This document shows positions 33,715 through 42,962 of a stretch of DNA of 64,000 nucleotides, piece after piece. Position 1 is the stretch's first letter. Every line of letters begins with the position of its first letter. The translations under genes and the position numbers were made by a program. This DNA is from Oscillibacter valericigenes Sjm18-20 (GTDB taxonomy: Bacteria; Bacillota; Clostridia; Oscillospirales; Oscillospiraceae): the NCBI GenBank assembly GCA_000283575.1, contig AP012044.1, positions 4,030,001-4,094,000 of the forward strand, written 5' to 3'. Below the pieces are notes generated by a model. It saw only the letters and a program-made list of their open reading frames with translations. It searched no databases and was not told the origin of the DNA.

Positions 33715-35087
33715 GGCTTTCTCACTTTCTCAATTCTGGCCTTTAGCGCCTGCATTAGCGTCTCCTGTGTATCGCTTTTGGCCTGCAGCGCCGCTATGAC
33801 GTCCTGGTCCACACTGTCCTGTACGATCATGTGGTGAACGATCACGGGATACTGCTGGCCCTGCCGGTGCAGGCGTTTATTTGCCTGCTGGTACTGTTCC
33901 AGGCTCCACGTCAGCCCAAACCAAATGGCATGATGTCCGCCTCGCTGGAGGTTCAAGCCATACGCACAACTGGCCGGATGTGCAAGAAGAATATCAACCT
34001 CGCCGGCGTTCCAGTCGTTTTCATCCTGCGGTCCGTGGAAGACCCTGACCCGGAGACCAGAATCTTTCAGTGCCTCGACAATGCGGTCACGGTCGTGCTG
34101 AAAGTTGTAAAACACCAAGGCGTGTTCCCCGTGCAGCTGCTCGATCACCTCCAAAAACGCCTCGATCTTGCATCGGTGGATCTCCGTTACCTTGTGGTCC
34201 ATGTCGTACACCGCGCCATCGCACAGCTGCAGCAGCTTATTGGTCAGCACTGCGGCACTTCCGGCGGTGATCGTGTCCTCGTCGATTTCCAGCAGCATGT
34301 CCTTTTCCAGCTTGTCATAGGCCTTCTTTGCCGCCGGGTCCAGCACCACCGGCACAATGTCCTCGATGTAGTCCGGCAAGGTCAGGTAATCCTCTGCCTT
34401 CATGCTGACGCAGATATCGGAAATCGCGTCCTGTATGCGGCTGTCCGCCTGGTCCTGCGGCGAATAGGTCCGGTACTGCTGCCCCGGATGGGCATAGTCC
34501 TGTGTGAAGAACTGCTCCCGGTAGCTGGTCATTGTCCGGCCCAGCCGCTCTCCGCCGTCCAGCAGATACACCTGCGCGAACAGGTCTTCAAGGCCATTTG
34601 GCGCAGGGGTGCCGGTCAGCTCCACAATGCGCTTGATCCTACTGCGTACCAGCTTTAGCTTTTTGAACCTCTTCGACTGCGGATTTTTGAAACTGCTGGA
34701 CTCGTCCAGAACTACAAAATCAAAAGGCCAGTCCTGCTGGTAGTAATCCACCAGCCATGGAATGTTTTCCCGATTGATCACCCAGATGTCACCCGGCGTA
34801 TACAGCGCCTTGATCCGCTGCTTCGCGGTACCCAGCACAGAAACGATTCGCAGGTGCTTTAGGTGGTCCCACTGCTGCGCCTCGTTCTGCCATGTCGCTT
34901 CGGCTACTTTCTTCGGTGCTACGATCAGCACCCGGGAAACCTGCCAGCGGTTATACCGCAAATCGTTGATGGCCGTCAGTGTCTCCACTGTTTTCCCAAG
35001 GCCCATATCCTGGAACAGCCCAATAGCCGGGTCCTGTATAATTCGCTCGATCGCGTAACGCTGGTAGGGGTGAGGTATGAATTTCAT
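33711..35087 (-). CDS. Phage SNF2-type DEAD/DEAH helicase
   Basis: 458 residues. Walker A in GLFQDMGLGKTVETL, DExx box as FVVLDESSSFKN, motif III LTGTPAPNGLEDLFAQ, and in the C-terminal domain HALVFYNFQHDRDRIVEAL and HRQGQQYPV. This short SNF2-type helicase is a standard member of the replication module of clostridial siphophages, next to VRR-NUC and VapE. Probably used in phage replication or recombination. It overlaps the VRR-NUC gene by 4 bases. Confidence 0.94.
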   Translation of the reverse strand: MKFIPHPYQRYAIERIIQDPAIGLFQDMGLGKTVETLTAINDLRYNRWQVSRVLIVAPKKVAEATWQNEAQQWDHLKHLRIVSVLGTAKQRIKALYTPGDIWVINRENIPWLVDYYQQDWPFDFVVLDESSSFKNPQSKRFKKLKLVRSRIKRIVELTGTPAPNGLEDLFAQVYLLDGGERLGRTMTSYREQFFTQDYAHPGQQYRTYSPQDQADSRIQDAISDICVSMKAEDYLTLPDYIEDIVPVVLDPAAKKAYDKLEKDMLLEIDEDTITAGSAAVLTNKLLQLCDGAVYDMDHKVTEIHRCKIEAFLEVIEQLHGEHALVFYNFQHDRDRIVEALKDSGLRVRVFHGPQDENDWNAGEVDILLAHPASCAYGLNLQRGGHHAIWFGLTWSLEQYQQANKRLHRQGQQYPVIVHHMIVQDSVDQDVIAALQAKSDTQETLMQALKARIEKVRKP

Positions 35088-35365
35088 TGCGGCATCACCT
35101 CCTCCACGAAAGCCTTGACCTCTGGCAACCCTTTCAGCACTCGGACATCGAGACCGCGCTTTTGCATCTCACGCTGTTGCCACTGCTGAATCGCCGCCAA
35201 CCTTCCAACCTCTGTCTTCAGCTCTACGTAAACGGACCGCCCGTCCGGTGTAATTACAATTCGGTCCGGCACACCGGGATTCCCCGGCGAAACGAATTTA
35301 TAACACAGGCCGCCCCGGTCTCGCACCATCCGAACCAGCTTGGCCTCAATTTGGCTTTCTTTCAT
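35084..35365 (-). CDS. VRR-NUC domain nuclease
   Basis: 93 residues from the ATG at 35365 (AAGGAG site). It is a stand-alone VRR-NUC domain: ESQIEAKLVRMVRDRGGLCY, KFVSPGNPGVPDRIVI and VYVELKTEVGRLAAIQQWQQ, with the D in PDR and the ExK in ELKTE forming the nuclease centre. Phage VRR-NUC proteins are thought to act as structure-specific (Holliday junction type) nucleases together with the SNF2 helicase encoded next. Confidence 0.93.
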   Translation of the reverse strand: MKESQIEAKLVRMVRDRGGLCYKFVSPGNPGVPDRIVITPDGRSVYVELKTEVGRLAAIQQWQQREMQKRGLDVRVLKGLPEVKAFVEEVMPQ

Positions 35366-35390
35366 CGCTTTTTTCTCCTTGTTTCTGGGA

Positions 35391-35636
35391 AGTGGAGCAG
35401 TGAGCAAAATCCTATACGTGCGTGCGCACGCTGTATACGTGGGTACGTTACTATATATACATCGTTATAATTAAGAATAATAAATCTACTCCACTGCTCC
35501 ACTGATTTACGCTGTAATTACTGAGCCGCAAGGTTTCCAGCGCAGTGCAGCAGTCAAAAAGCTACTCCACTTCTACTCCACTGCTCCACTTGCCTGCTTC
35601 ACTGGAAAAGTGGAGTAGATTTAGCGGTGCTCCACT
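35391..35636. repeat. Cluster of eight (A/G)CTCCACT iterons
   Basis: The octamer (A/G)CTCCACT occurs at 35488, 35496, 35564, 35575, 35583 and 35629, and in inverted form at 35391 and 35609. The gap between the VRR-NUC and VapE genes (35366-35620) holds most of them. It also contains the palindrome GCGTGCGCACGC (about 35420), flanked by TATACG repeats, and an AT-rich stretch (35450-35485). This composition resembles a phage replication origin with iterons; a regulatory role is equally open. Confidence 0.6.
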
Positions 35637-37963
35637 TCCCTTTTTTCAGTCGGAAAAGCCGAAACCACACAACTGCTCAACAGCGGCAGCCTGTATATTT
35701 TTCGGCCGTCCCGCAGCCTTGCCACGATCCGCGAGTCCTCCGCTGTCAGCTTCGCCAGCACACGGCCAAGGCGATTCGCCGGTGGCTTTGCCTCCAATCT
35801 GGAGGCCACCTGCGCCGATGTGAACTCACCCCACTGCGTGGGGTCCAGATCAAAGTTCAGCAGATCCCGCAACTCGTCCTCAAAGTCCAGAGAGCGCGTG
35901 TGCTCCACGTTGACGCCCTCCAGCAGCTTGCGGTCGTCACCGGACAGGCGGAAGCTCCCCGGCAGTGCCTGGTACTCTGCTGCCATCTGCGCCCACAGCT
36001 GTATCTTCCAGTCGTTTGTGATAGCAAAGAGCCGTGAGAGGTCTATATGGTTCACCGGGACTGTCCAGAAGCGGCGGTTGCCTGTGTCGTCAATCAGGTA
36101 TTCTCCGGGGTTCACGGTGCCGCAGAAGGACGTTCTGCGGGGCCGCTGCACTGGATTTTGAGCATAGGGCGTCCGGTACTCGTCCATGTCCTGCGTCAAA
36201 AAGGCTTTGAGTCCGGCGCTGTCGCGGGCCGTTGTGCGGTCCAGCTCCCCCAGTTCACAAATCCATGCGTTCAGCGCCTGCATATAGGTATCCTTTACCC
36301 GCAGGTCCAGCTTGGCCCCCTCCTTGAACATCCGCGGAAGCGGCACCAGTTGGCGCAGGGCGCTTGTCTTTCCGATACCCTGGTCTCCCTGCAAAACGAG
36401 AATGCCATCGGCCCCCTGCGGGTTATACTCGTCGTTGTACGCCATGGCCACGCATTGCAGCAGCCACTTGCGGATCAACGTCTTGCAAAACGGGTCCTTA
36501 ATCCCCCAGATATCGTAAAGCTCCGTGATTCGGTCGGCGCTGTCCCACGGCATGGCTGTGAACATTTCCAGCACGGGGTTAAAGCGGTTTTCTTCGGCGA
36601 TCACGTCCAAACAGTCCGCAACGGTCGTCTTCGCCGCGCCTTTTACGCCGGCCAGCTTCAGGCGGTCCAGCAGCGGAACCGGAAGTAAGTTCTCCGCATT
36701 GGCGCGGGACCATGCTTTCGGGTAGCCGGAAATTTCCACGTGCCACGTCACGTCGTTTAGCTTAATCTGGATACCCAGCAGCGCCACCAAACGGCGGATA
36801 ACATCCGTTGTCAGTACTTCGCCTTTCAAGCCGCCCAGAAACATCGCGAGTTCGGCGTCGTTGGCCTGTGTCGACTGGCCCGTCTTTTGGAACGCCTCTA
36901 ATATTCTCTCGCCGTTTTCTTTGTGTAGCGAGTCGGAAACGGCGGCATCCTGCTTGCACAGTTCCAGCATGGCCGCGCTGGATGGGAGCCGGTTCGTCGG
37001 AGTTCCGGGGGCCGCGTCGTCTTGGTCTCCGAACTTGTGCAGACGAACCAGGTCGAACGAATTGACCAGCCGCCCGCCGCACGGGTCCGTGGCATGGTGG
37101 GAAAAGAGAAATTTGCCGCTGTCGTAGACAATCGCGCCGCCGGTGGTGCTGCCCCCGGTGTAGGTGTACCGGTCATCAAACCCCGGCACAGGCTCATAGA
37201 CACCCGGCAGAAACGCCTCCATGGCTTGCAGCACGTCGTATGTACGGCAGAACGCACCAATTACGCCCTGCTTTTCCTCCGGGTCGCCCTGCCGCGCGGC
37301 AAGGCGCTTTGGGGCTTTTTCGGTTCCCGGCACCTGCGGCCATGAGGCGACGTTGTGCCAGTCCGCATACAGCCCCAGCATCCCGTCAGCGGACAGCAGG
37401 GGCTTGTCCCCAGCCTGATAGACATACTCACTATCTGCGCAGCAAGACGGGAAGTACATCAGCCGGGACGGCTCAAAGGTGGACGGGTCCGCCATTTCAA
37501 TGCCGATCATTTCCGCCAGCTTCCGGGCGATGGCCTCGTACTCGTCCGGTGTGGCCGTGCGGTCCAGCGGCACGACGATCCGCAGCCGCGGCGCGGCGGG
37601 GGCGTGCTTGCGGGTGGAGTACACGCAGTACCCGCAACCCAGCCCCTCCACGCGCCGCAGGACGGCCTCTGTCTGTCCGGCGGGAATGTGGTCAAGGTCG
37701 AGGGTTAGGACGTCGCGGCCACGCACAGAGCCCACCTTGCGGCGTCCGCCGACGATCTCCCCGCCGACGAAACCGCCCACGTCCTTCAGAGTGTCCTGCT
37801 GAGCCTTTTGCATGGCCATGTACTGGTCTAATGTCTCCTGCCCTCGGGCGGGTGTTTTCAGCTTGGTATATAGTTCGGAAATCAGCAGCGTCTGAGGGGT
37901 CCAGACCTTGGCCTGTCGGCTTGCGCCGGTGCTGATTATAATTTTTCGGTCATTTATCATCAT
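35621..37963 (-). CDS. VapE-type phage primase/helicase
   Basis: 780 residues. The N-terminal section (RDVLTLDLDHIPAGQTEAVL, then CGYCVYSTRKHAPAAPRLRI) is like an archaeo-eukaryotic/bifunctional primase domain. The C-terminal virulence-associated E domain has Walker A LVLQGDQGIGKTSALRQLV, then AWICELGELDRTTARDSAGL and GTVNPGEYLIDDTGNRRFWT. It probably primes and unwinds DNA at the phage origin. The start (ATG 37963 or 37960) has a strong site (GAGGGGTAC region). The divergent DUF2806 gene begins 75 bases upstream. Confidence 0.93.
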   Translation of the reverse strand: MMINDRKIIISTGASRQAKVWTPQTLLISELYTKLKTPARGQETLDQYMAMQKAQQDTLKDVGGFVGGEIVGGRRKVGSVRGRDVLTLDLDHIPAGQTEAVLRRVEGLGCGYCVYSTRKHAPAAPRLRIVVPLDRTATPDEYEAIARKLAEMIGIEMADPSTFEPSRLMYFPSCCADSEYVYQAGDKPLLSADGMLGLYADWHNVASWPQVPGTEKAPKRLAARQGDPEEKQGVIGAFCRTYDVLQAMEAFLPGVYEPVPGFDDRYTYTGGSTTGGAIVYDSGKFLFSHHATDPCGGRLVNSFDLVRLHKFGDQDDAAPGTPTNRLPSSAAMLELCKQDAAVSDSLHKENGERILEAFQKTGQSTQANDAELAMFLGGLKGEVLTTDVIRRLVALLGIQIKLNDVTWHVEISGYPKAWSRANAENLLPVPLLDRLKLAGVKGAAKTTVADCLDVIAEENRFNPVLEMFTAMPWDSADRITELYDIWGIKDPFCKTLIRKWLLQCVAMAYNDEYNPQGADGILVLQGDQGIGKTSALRQLVPLPRMFKEGAKLDLRVKDTYMQALNAWICELGELDRTTARDSAGLKAFLTQDMDEYRTPYAQNPVQRPRRTSFCGTVNPGEYLIDDTGNRRFWTVPVNHIDLSRLFAITNDWKIQLWAQMAAEYQALPGSFRLSGDDRKLLEGVNVEHTRSLDFEDELRDLLNFDLDPTQWGEFTSAQVASRLEAKPPANRLGRVLAKLTAEDSRIVARLRDGRKIYRLPLLSSCVVSAFPTEKREVEHR

Positions 37964-37976
37964 GGAGGGGTACTCC

Positions 37977-38005
37977 TTTACAAACGGAGAAAATTGGTAT
38001 ATTAT
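37977..38005 (+). promoter_or_regulatory. Promoter of the DUF2806 passenger gene
   Basis: TTTACA at 37977-37982, a 17-base spacer and TATTAT at 38000-38005 (or TATATT two bases earlier), ending 33 bases before the ATG. It lies in the short divergent gap with the VapE gene. Confidence 0.6.
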
Positions 38006-38037
38006 GGGGAAAATTTTTGTAGAGAAGGAAAGTAGAT

Positions 38038-38883
38038 ATGGGGGATTTAAATTTAATTAAAATAGACGGAAAACCGACTGCTGAATTGGGAAAAACTCTA
38101 ATAGATAAACTAGATAAATGTTTGGGTTGGGTTGCTTCGCCCAAAGGAACCACGCCCGATGCGATAGACTACTACGTTGAAGAAATCAAAAATGATAAGA
38201 CTTTACCTCCGCTTCAAAAGGCGGCTATGATAAGTAATGCTAGAAAAATAATTCATGAATACTCTAATCAAAACGATATTTTGAGTATTGCTATGAAACA
38301 ATTTGATGGCACCGAAAAGCCAGATCAGATCGAGGAAGATTGGATCTCACATTTTTTTGATGGGGCCAAACACGTTTCTAACGAAGATATTCAACTAATT
38401 TGGGGGAAAATTCTTTCGAATGAATGCAAAGCCCCCGGAAATACGCCTAAAAAGCTTATTCACATTTTGTCTCTCATGAGTACAAAATCAGCTAAATGTT
38501 TTGGTGCCTTATGCAAATTTGTTATGAAATATGGCGATTTGCTTGTGCCAGTTGTTATCCGCGGCCATGATTTTTTCAAAGAATCTGGAATATCTTACTA
38601 TGGGTTATTGGACTTAGCCGATTTAGGATTAATTCTTTATTCTGACTCAGGCCATACTATGAATATGTCGATCGTAAAATTGACTTATTTTGACAAGCAA
38701 ATTGAAATTACGACATCAAAACAATGCCCTATAGGAAATGCAATATTTACTGAGGCGGGAGAATGCCTATTCCAATCAATGATGCAAGAGCGAGCTCAAG
38801 ACGAGTATCTAGAAGTGTGTACCGCATTTTGGAAAAAAAACAATTGTGAAGTCAAAATTACTAGTAAGAATTCAGTCCAGTAA
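38038..38883 (+). CDS. DUF2806 protein, opposite-strand phage passenger
   Basis: 281 residues. The central part EEDWISHFFDGAKHVSNEDI, IQLIWGKILSNECKAPGNTP and KLIHILSLMSTKSAKCFGAL matches the DUF2806 pattern. The N-terminus has KIDGKPTAELGKTLIDKLDK, a short helical region sometimes linked to membrane or pore contact. It is the only plus-strand gene in the replication module, with its own promoter, lower GC than its neighbours, and tight flanks (4 bases from the polymerase stop). This is the signature of a moron gene, often a lysogen-expressed defence or exclusion factor. Function unproven. Confidence 0.75.
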   Translation: MGDLNLIKIDGKPTAELGKTLIDKLDKCLGWVASPKGTTPDAIDYYVEEIKNDKTLPPLQKAAMISNARKIIHEYSNQNDILSIAMKQFDGTEKPDQIEEDWISHFFDGAKHVSNEDIQLIWGKILSNECKAPGNTPKKLIHILSLMSTKSAKCFGALCKFVMKYGDLLVPVVIRGHDFFKESGISYYGLLDLADLGLILYSDSGHTMNMSIVKLTYFDKQIEITTSKQCPIGNAIFTEAGECLFQSMMQERAQDEYLEVCTAFWKKNNCEVKITSKNSVQ

Positions 38884-38887
38884 CCAC

Positions 38888-40906
38888 TCAGTCCTTCTTA
38901 AAGTAAGTATCCACCCAGCCATCGGCGTTGAGCGGCAGGCCGGGGGCCCACGGGATAGGCCGGGACATGATCTCCACGACCTTGTTCAAATCCGCAAGGC
39001 CCTCCGGCACTTCCAGGACAACCTCGTCGTGGATATCAAAGACGATGGGATACCCGGCGGCGTTCAGCTGTTCCATGGCATAGAACAGGCAGTCCCGGGC
39101 CACGGCCTGCGTGATATTCTCCACCAGCTTGCCCCCATAGGTTTCGACGGGCTTCCAGTTGGCCCCGTCCTGCCCCCAGTACAGAATGCTGTCTTCGCCG
39201 AAGTGGTTCTTTCCGATGTGCGGGCCGGGATAGTAGAGCTTGCGGCCGCAGGGCAGCCGAATGGTCAGGAGGTCCAGTCCGGCATCCCGGTATATTTCTC
39301 GGGCGATGGTCACGCGGCCTACAGTAGTGGTCTGCCCGGACGTGACGGCCCGATACGCGGCGTCGTTGACGTCGTACCAGAATTGGACCGTGTGCGGGTT
39401 GGCACTGCGCCAGCGCCGGACAATATCGGGCATATCGGCTTCCGGCAGGTCCTCTTCCGTCATGCCTAGCGTCTTACGCATGTTAATGAGAGCGCCTTTA
39501 CTGCCCTGATAGCCCAATGCCAGCGTGGCAACCTTGCCTTTCTTGCGGTACGCATACTCCGGGTTGCCTTTCTGGATGCGGTCAAAGGGGACGCCGAACA
39601 TCTGGGCTGCGGTGGTCTCGTAAATTTTGCCGTGAGTGCGGAACACGTCCAGCACCCATTCCTCACCGGACAGCCACGCAATCACGCGGGCCTCGATGGC
39701 GGAAAAGTCAGCGTCTACAAAAGTCATACCGGGCGCGGCGATCAGGGACGTGCGGATCAGAGCGGAGAGCGCCTGCGGCACGTTGCCATAGACTGCTTTC
39801 AGACCGTCCAGATTGCGGAACTTCACCAGCTCCCGCGCTGCTGCCTCCGCCGGTACGGTGTCATGGGGCAGGTTCTGGACCTGCACCAGCCGCCCCGCCT
39901 CCCGGCCCGTCCGATTGGCCCCATAAAATTGCAGCAGGCCCCGGATACGTCCGTCAGCGCACACGCAGGTTTCAATGGCGTTGTATTTCTTGGTGGAGGT
40001 CTTGGAGAGTTCCTGCCGCAGCTCCAGCATCCGGGCGGCCTTGTCGCTGGGTACGCCCTGGGCAAGCAGATCGGTGACCGTGTTTTTGCGGACATCCGGC
40101 AGGTCGTCTTTCAATTCTTCATTCAGCCACTTCAAAAGCTGATCCCGGCTGTTGGGGTTTGCGAGGCCGGTCAATTCCCTGGCCTCCTGCAGCTGGGTTT
40201 CATGGACGATGGAGCCGATCTCAATCGCGCCATCCACCAACTCCCGATCCACGGCCACACCGTGTAGGTTGATGATCTGGTCCCGGACCCATTGCTGTTG
40301 CACTTCGTCCGGCACCGGCACCACGGAAAGCCGCCGCTCAATCTCCTGCTCTGCCACAACGTCCCCGGCATTGTAGGTCTTGAACAGATCCCACTTTGCC
40401 GGGTCGTGCTGTGGCAGGTTGCGGACACGTCCTCCATTGGCCTTTGTCGGCTTGCAGGGAACGCAGAAATAGCGGATCAGCGCGCCGCCGGTGCGGAGCT
40501 TCTGCTTGTCCTCCGGCAGGCCCATGGCCGGGCCAACGTTCTTCAAAGCCGCCGGGTATCCGCAGTAAAGCGCGTGGAGCTGAGTGTCCCGCCACTGGGG
40601 CAGCCAGATTTCCGGTGTCCAGTCCCGGCGCTTTTCCAGTCCAAAGTAACGACTCAGGCAGTACCACTCAAATGCGGCGTTGAAAGCGTGCTTGACGCAC
40701 TGCGGATCAAACAGCCAGCCCGCGACATTCTGCGGTATATAGGCCCCAGTCTGTGTTAAGTCCATGACCTGTACAGGCATTCCGTCGAGGCTGTAGCCAA
40801 AAAGCAGGATTTGGAAGTCCGGGCTCTGGGCGTATTTGTAAAGACCAGCCTTACCAATCGGCACGGAGCTGTATGTTTCCAGATCAATGTTCAAGTGGTG
40901 CTGCAT
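38888..40906 (-). CDS. Phage DNA polymerase I (family A)
   Basis: 672 residues. The 3'-5' exonuclease region starts LNIDLETYSSVPIGKAGLYK. The polymerase domain shows motif A VDADFSAIEARVIAWLSGEE, motif B region RKKGKVATLALGYQGSKGAL, and motif C IVFDIHDEVVLEVPEG with the HDE triad. It replicates phage DNA. A related short DNA polymerase A is standard in DUF2800/DUF2815-type phages. The gene converges with DUF2806. Confidence 0.96.
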   Translation of the reverse strand: MQHHLNIDLETYSSVPIGKAGLYKYAQSPDFQILLFGYSLDGMPVQVMDLTQTGAYIPQNVAGWLFDPQCVKHAFNAAFEWYCLSRYFGLEKRRDWTPEIWLPQWRDTQLHALYCGYPAALKNVGPAMGLPEDKQKLRTGGALIRYFCVPCKPTKANGGRVRNLPQHDPAKWDLFKTYNAGDVVAEQEIERRLSVVPVPDEVQQQWVRDQIINLHGVAVDRELVDGAIEIGSIVHETQLQEARELTGLANPNSRDQLLKWLNEELKDDLPDVRKNTVTDLLAQGVPSDKAARMLELRQELSKTSTKKYNAIETCVCADGRIRGLLQFYGANRTGREAGRLVQVQNLPHDTVPAEAAARELVKFRNLDGLKAVYGNVPQALSALIRTSLIAAPGMTFVDADFSAIEARVIAWLSGEEWVLDVFRTHGKIYETTAAQMFGVPFDRIQKGNPEYAYRKKGKVATLALGYQGSKGALINMRKTLGMTEEDLPEADMPDIVRRWRSANPHTVQFWYDVNDAAYRAVTSGQTTTVGRVTIAREIYRDAGLDLLTIRLPCGRKLYYPGPHIGKNHFGEDSILYWGQDGANWKPVETYGGKLVENITQAVARDCLFYAMEQLNAAGYPIVFDIHDEVVLEVPEGLADLNKVVEIMSRPIPWAPGLPLNADGWVDTYFKKD

Positions 40907-40925
40907 GATTTACCTCCCGGATTGG

Positions 40926-40951
40926 AAGGGCCCCCGAAGGGGCCCTTTTTT
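40926..40951 (+). terminator. Strong hairpin between DUF2815 and polymerase genes
   Basis: AAGGGCCCC, CGAA and GGGGCCCTT form a perfect 9-bp stem followed by TTTT on the plus strand. The minus-strand side has no T run, so for the phage operon it is more likely an RNA processing or stability element than a full stop. Confidence 0.6.
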
Positions 40952-40953
40952 GA

Positions 40954-41760
40954 TTACATTCCCATGACCGGCATACCGGCGGGAACAGGCTGCCCGGTGA
41001 TGGGGTCTACCGGCCACTGTTGGGGGTACGCCGGAGCTTGCTGCGGATACACGGGCGCTGCCTGCTGGGGGTACGTAGGCGCAGGTGCCACCTGCTGGGG
41101 AGGGTAGGCGGGGGCCTGTTGCGGATACACGGGCGCGGCTGCTGGCGCGGGGGCATAGCCGGGGACTGCATAGCCCGGTGTTGCGGGCATGGCAGTGGAA
41201 GCCGCCACCGGCTGCTGAGCCATGCCGAACGCCTCCGCCGCAGATACGGAGTTACCCAAAGGCTCACCATCGCGGGTCTTCTGGAAGCCATTCAGCCCAC
41301 AGCCGATGCCCTTCTTTCCGCCGCTGTTATAGGCAAAGAAACTGACGTTCACGTTGCCGAACACGCCGGAATAAATCTCGCTTTGCTGGATGACCGGCTG
41401 GACATTGCCGTCCACGACAAAAGGCGGACGATCAGGCTTACAGGATGCCGTGAAGACCCACATTCCTTTGCACTCAGCCCCGAACTGTTCTCCATCGCTG
41501 GGTCGGGGGCCGTCGCCGTCGTGGACACAGATGGCAAGCATAGGCGGTTTCTTTCCGTCCCACTTGCTGCTGATGCCGGTGTTAATGGCGGCATTGATCG
41601 CCGCGTCGATGGCAGCTCTCGCCGCCGTGTTGGTCTTGGGCAACAGAACGGTGGTGGAAAACTTGGGATCGCCACTCGGGTTGTTGTAGGGGGGCTTGGG
41701 CTGGAACAGGTTGCAGTAGGACAGGCGAACCTCGCCAATGGTCAAAGTGTTTGCGTTCAT
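40954..41760 (-). CDS. DUF2815 phage single-strand DNA-binding-like protein
   Basis: 268 residues. The N-terminal domain (VRLSYCNLFQPKPPYNNPSG, KFSTTVLLPKTNTAARAAID, then YSGVFGNVNVSFFAYNSGGK) is DUF2815, an OB-fold-like single-strand DNA-binding family of phages. The C-terminal 80 residues are a low-complexity P/Q/Y/A tail with YPQQAPAYP repeats ending PVMGM. As in SSB, a disordered tail could recruit other replication proteins. It lies between DUF2800 and the polymerase. Confidence 0.94.
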   Translation of the reverse strand: MNANTLTIGEVRLSYCNLFQPKPPYNNPSGDPKFSTTVLLPKTNTAARAAIDAAINAAINTGISSKWDGKKPPMLAICVHDGDGPRPSDGEQFGAECKGMWVFTASCKPDRPPFVVDGNVQPVIQQSEIYSGVFGNVNVSFFAYNSGGKKGIGCGLNGFQKTRDGEPLGNSVSAAEAFGMAQQPVAASTAMPATPGYAVPGYAPAPAAAPVYPQQAPAYPPQQVAPAPTYPQQAAPVYPQQAPAYPQQWPVDPITGQPVPAGMPVMGM

Positions 41761-41777
41761 AAATGTATTTCTCCTTT

Positions 41778-42962
41778 TCAGTTAATCGGGTTAAACGCCT
41801 GCGCCGCGGCGTTGAACTCCGGGCGTTTATCGGATTCAGGAACAAGGGTAGGCTTGCCGGGGGATACGGTCACATGACCGGCAGAAACCTCCGCAAAGGT
41901 CTTTTTGCCGATGGCCTTTTCCAGTCCTGCCACGGTGGCCGGCTTGCGCTCCCACAAGAGAGCTTCCGCTACGCCGTGCTGCTGCAGGTCTGCAAAAGCC
42001 GTGTCCAGATTGTCCCAATCTCTGGACTTCTTGCCCTCCACTGCCTTAAAGCCCGCGATCTGCTTACCGGCTAAACAAGACTGCAGCGCGTACTCTTTCA
42101 GGTCGTTGTACCAGGACACCAGCCCATCTGCTTGCTGGAGAGCCTGTCCAACCTCGGCGTCGGAGAGCAGCGGGGGGAGCTTCTTGCCGAATGCCTCCAC
42201 GGCAAGGACTTTGTTTGCCCGTTCACGGCACTGGTTCTTGATGGGGCAGAACCGGCACCAGTCACCGGGGAAGGGGTCGCCGGGGTCTTCACTGTCCGCT
42301 CGCACTGCTGCCGGGGTCAAAATGTCATGTCCCCATTCTTCCAGCGCCCCTCGGCTGATCTCCCAGTCAGACACGGATTTCAAAGCGGGCTGAACAATGG
42401 TCAATCGGATCGTCTGGATGGAATCGCCGTAAATCAGTGCATACATGGACAGAGCGCCCAGCGCGTAGGTCATCATTTGCGGATTGTGGTCGGCTTCTAC
42501 CGGCACACCCGCGCCGTTCTTGTAATCCGTGACCCACAGAACGCTTTCTGCGATCTGGATACAGTCCGCAGTGCCGGTGGCCGGGGTGCCGTCCTCTTTG
42601 TTCTCGCTGGTGAAAAGGCCGATAGGGACGGAGGTTTCCAGCGCGATAAAGGGCGCGGATTGGAACGTCATGGCATGCTGTTCCAGCGTCTCAACATAGA
42701 GATCCGTGTAGCCGTCCATCTCAGGCGCGTAGTGTTCGTCCGCTTGAAGCTTCTTCAGCTGCGCGTTGTATGTACGTTTGTTCAGTACCAGGAACCGCTT
42801 GCGGGCTTTCAGCTCCGCAATGGAGTGGGCCAGCCTGCCGGCTTCGGCGTACTGGCTGGTTGTCGTGGGGATGCCCGCACTTAGCTTGATGGACGCGGGG
42901 CAGTGAATCCAACGGTGCGCGGAGGAAGGGGACTTTTTCGCGTGGTATTCAGGCGTTGGCAT
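41778..42962 (-). CDS. DUF2800 phage nuclease (RecB-like)
   Basis: 394 residues from the ATG at 42962, 14 bases inside the end of the HNH gene. The N-terminus (HAKKSPSSAHRWIHCPASIK) and the PDxK core (PATGTADCIQIAESVLWVTD followed by YKNGAGVPVEADHNPQMMTY) define DUF2800, with a C-terminal cysteine set (CRFCPIKNQCRERA) like the iron-sulfur clamp of AddB/Cas4-type nucleases. It is a phage recombination nuclease partner of DUF2815. Since the true upstream neighbour is now the homing nuclease, its start depends on translation coupling with that gene. Confidence 0.92.
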   Translation of the reverse strand: MPTPEYHAKKSPSSAHRWIHCPASIKLSAGIPTTTSQYAEAGRLAHSIAELKARKRFLVLNKRTYNAQLKKLQADEHYAPEMDGYTDLYVETLEQHAMTFQSAPFIALETSVPIGLFTSENKEDGTPATGTADCIQIAESVLWVTDYKNGAGVPVEADHNPQMMTYALGALSMYALIYGDSIQTIRLTIVQPALKSVSDWEISRGALEEWGHDILTPAAVRADSEDPGDPFPGDWCRFCPIKNQCRERANKVLAVEAFGKKLPPLLSDAEVGQALQQADGLVSWYNDLKEYALQSCLAGKQIAGFKAVEGKKSRDWDNLDTAFADLQQHGVAEALLWERKPATVAGLEKAIGKKTFAEVSAGHVTVSPGKPTLVPESDKRPEFNAAAQAFNPIN

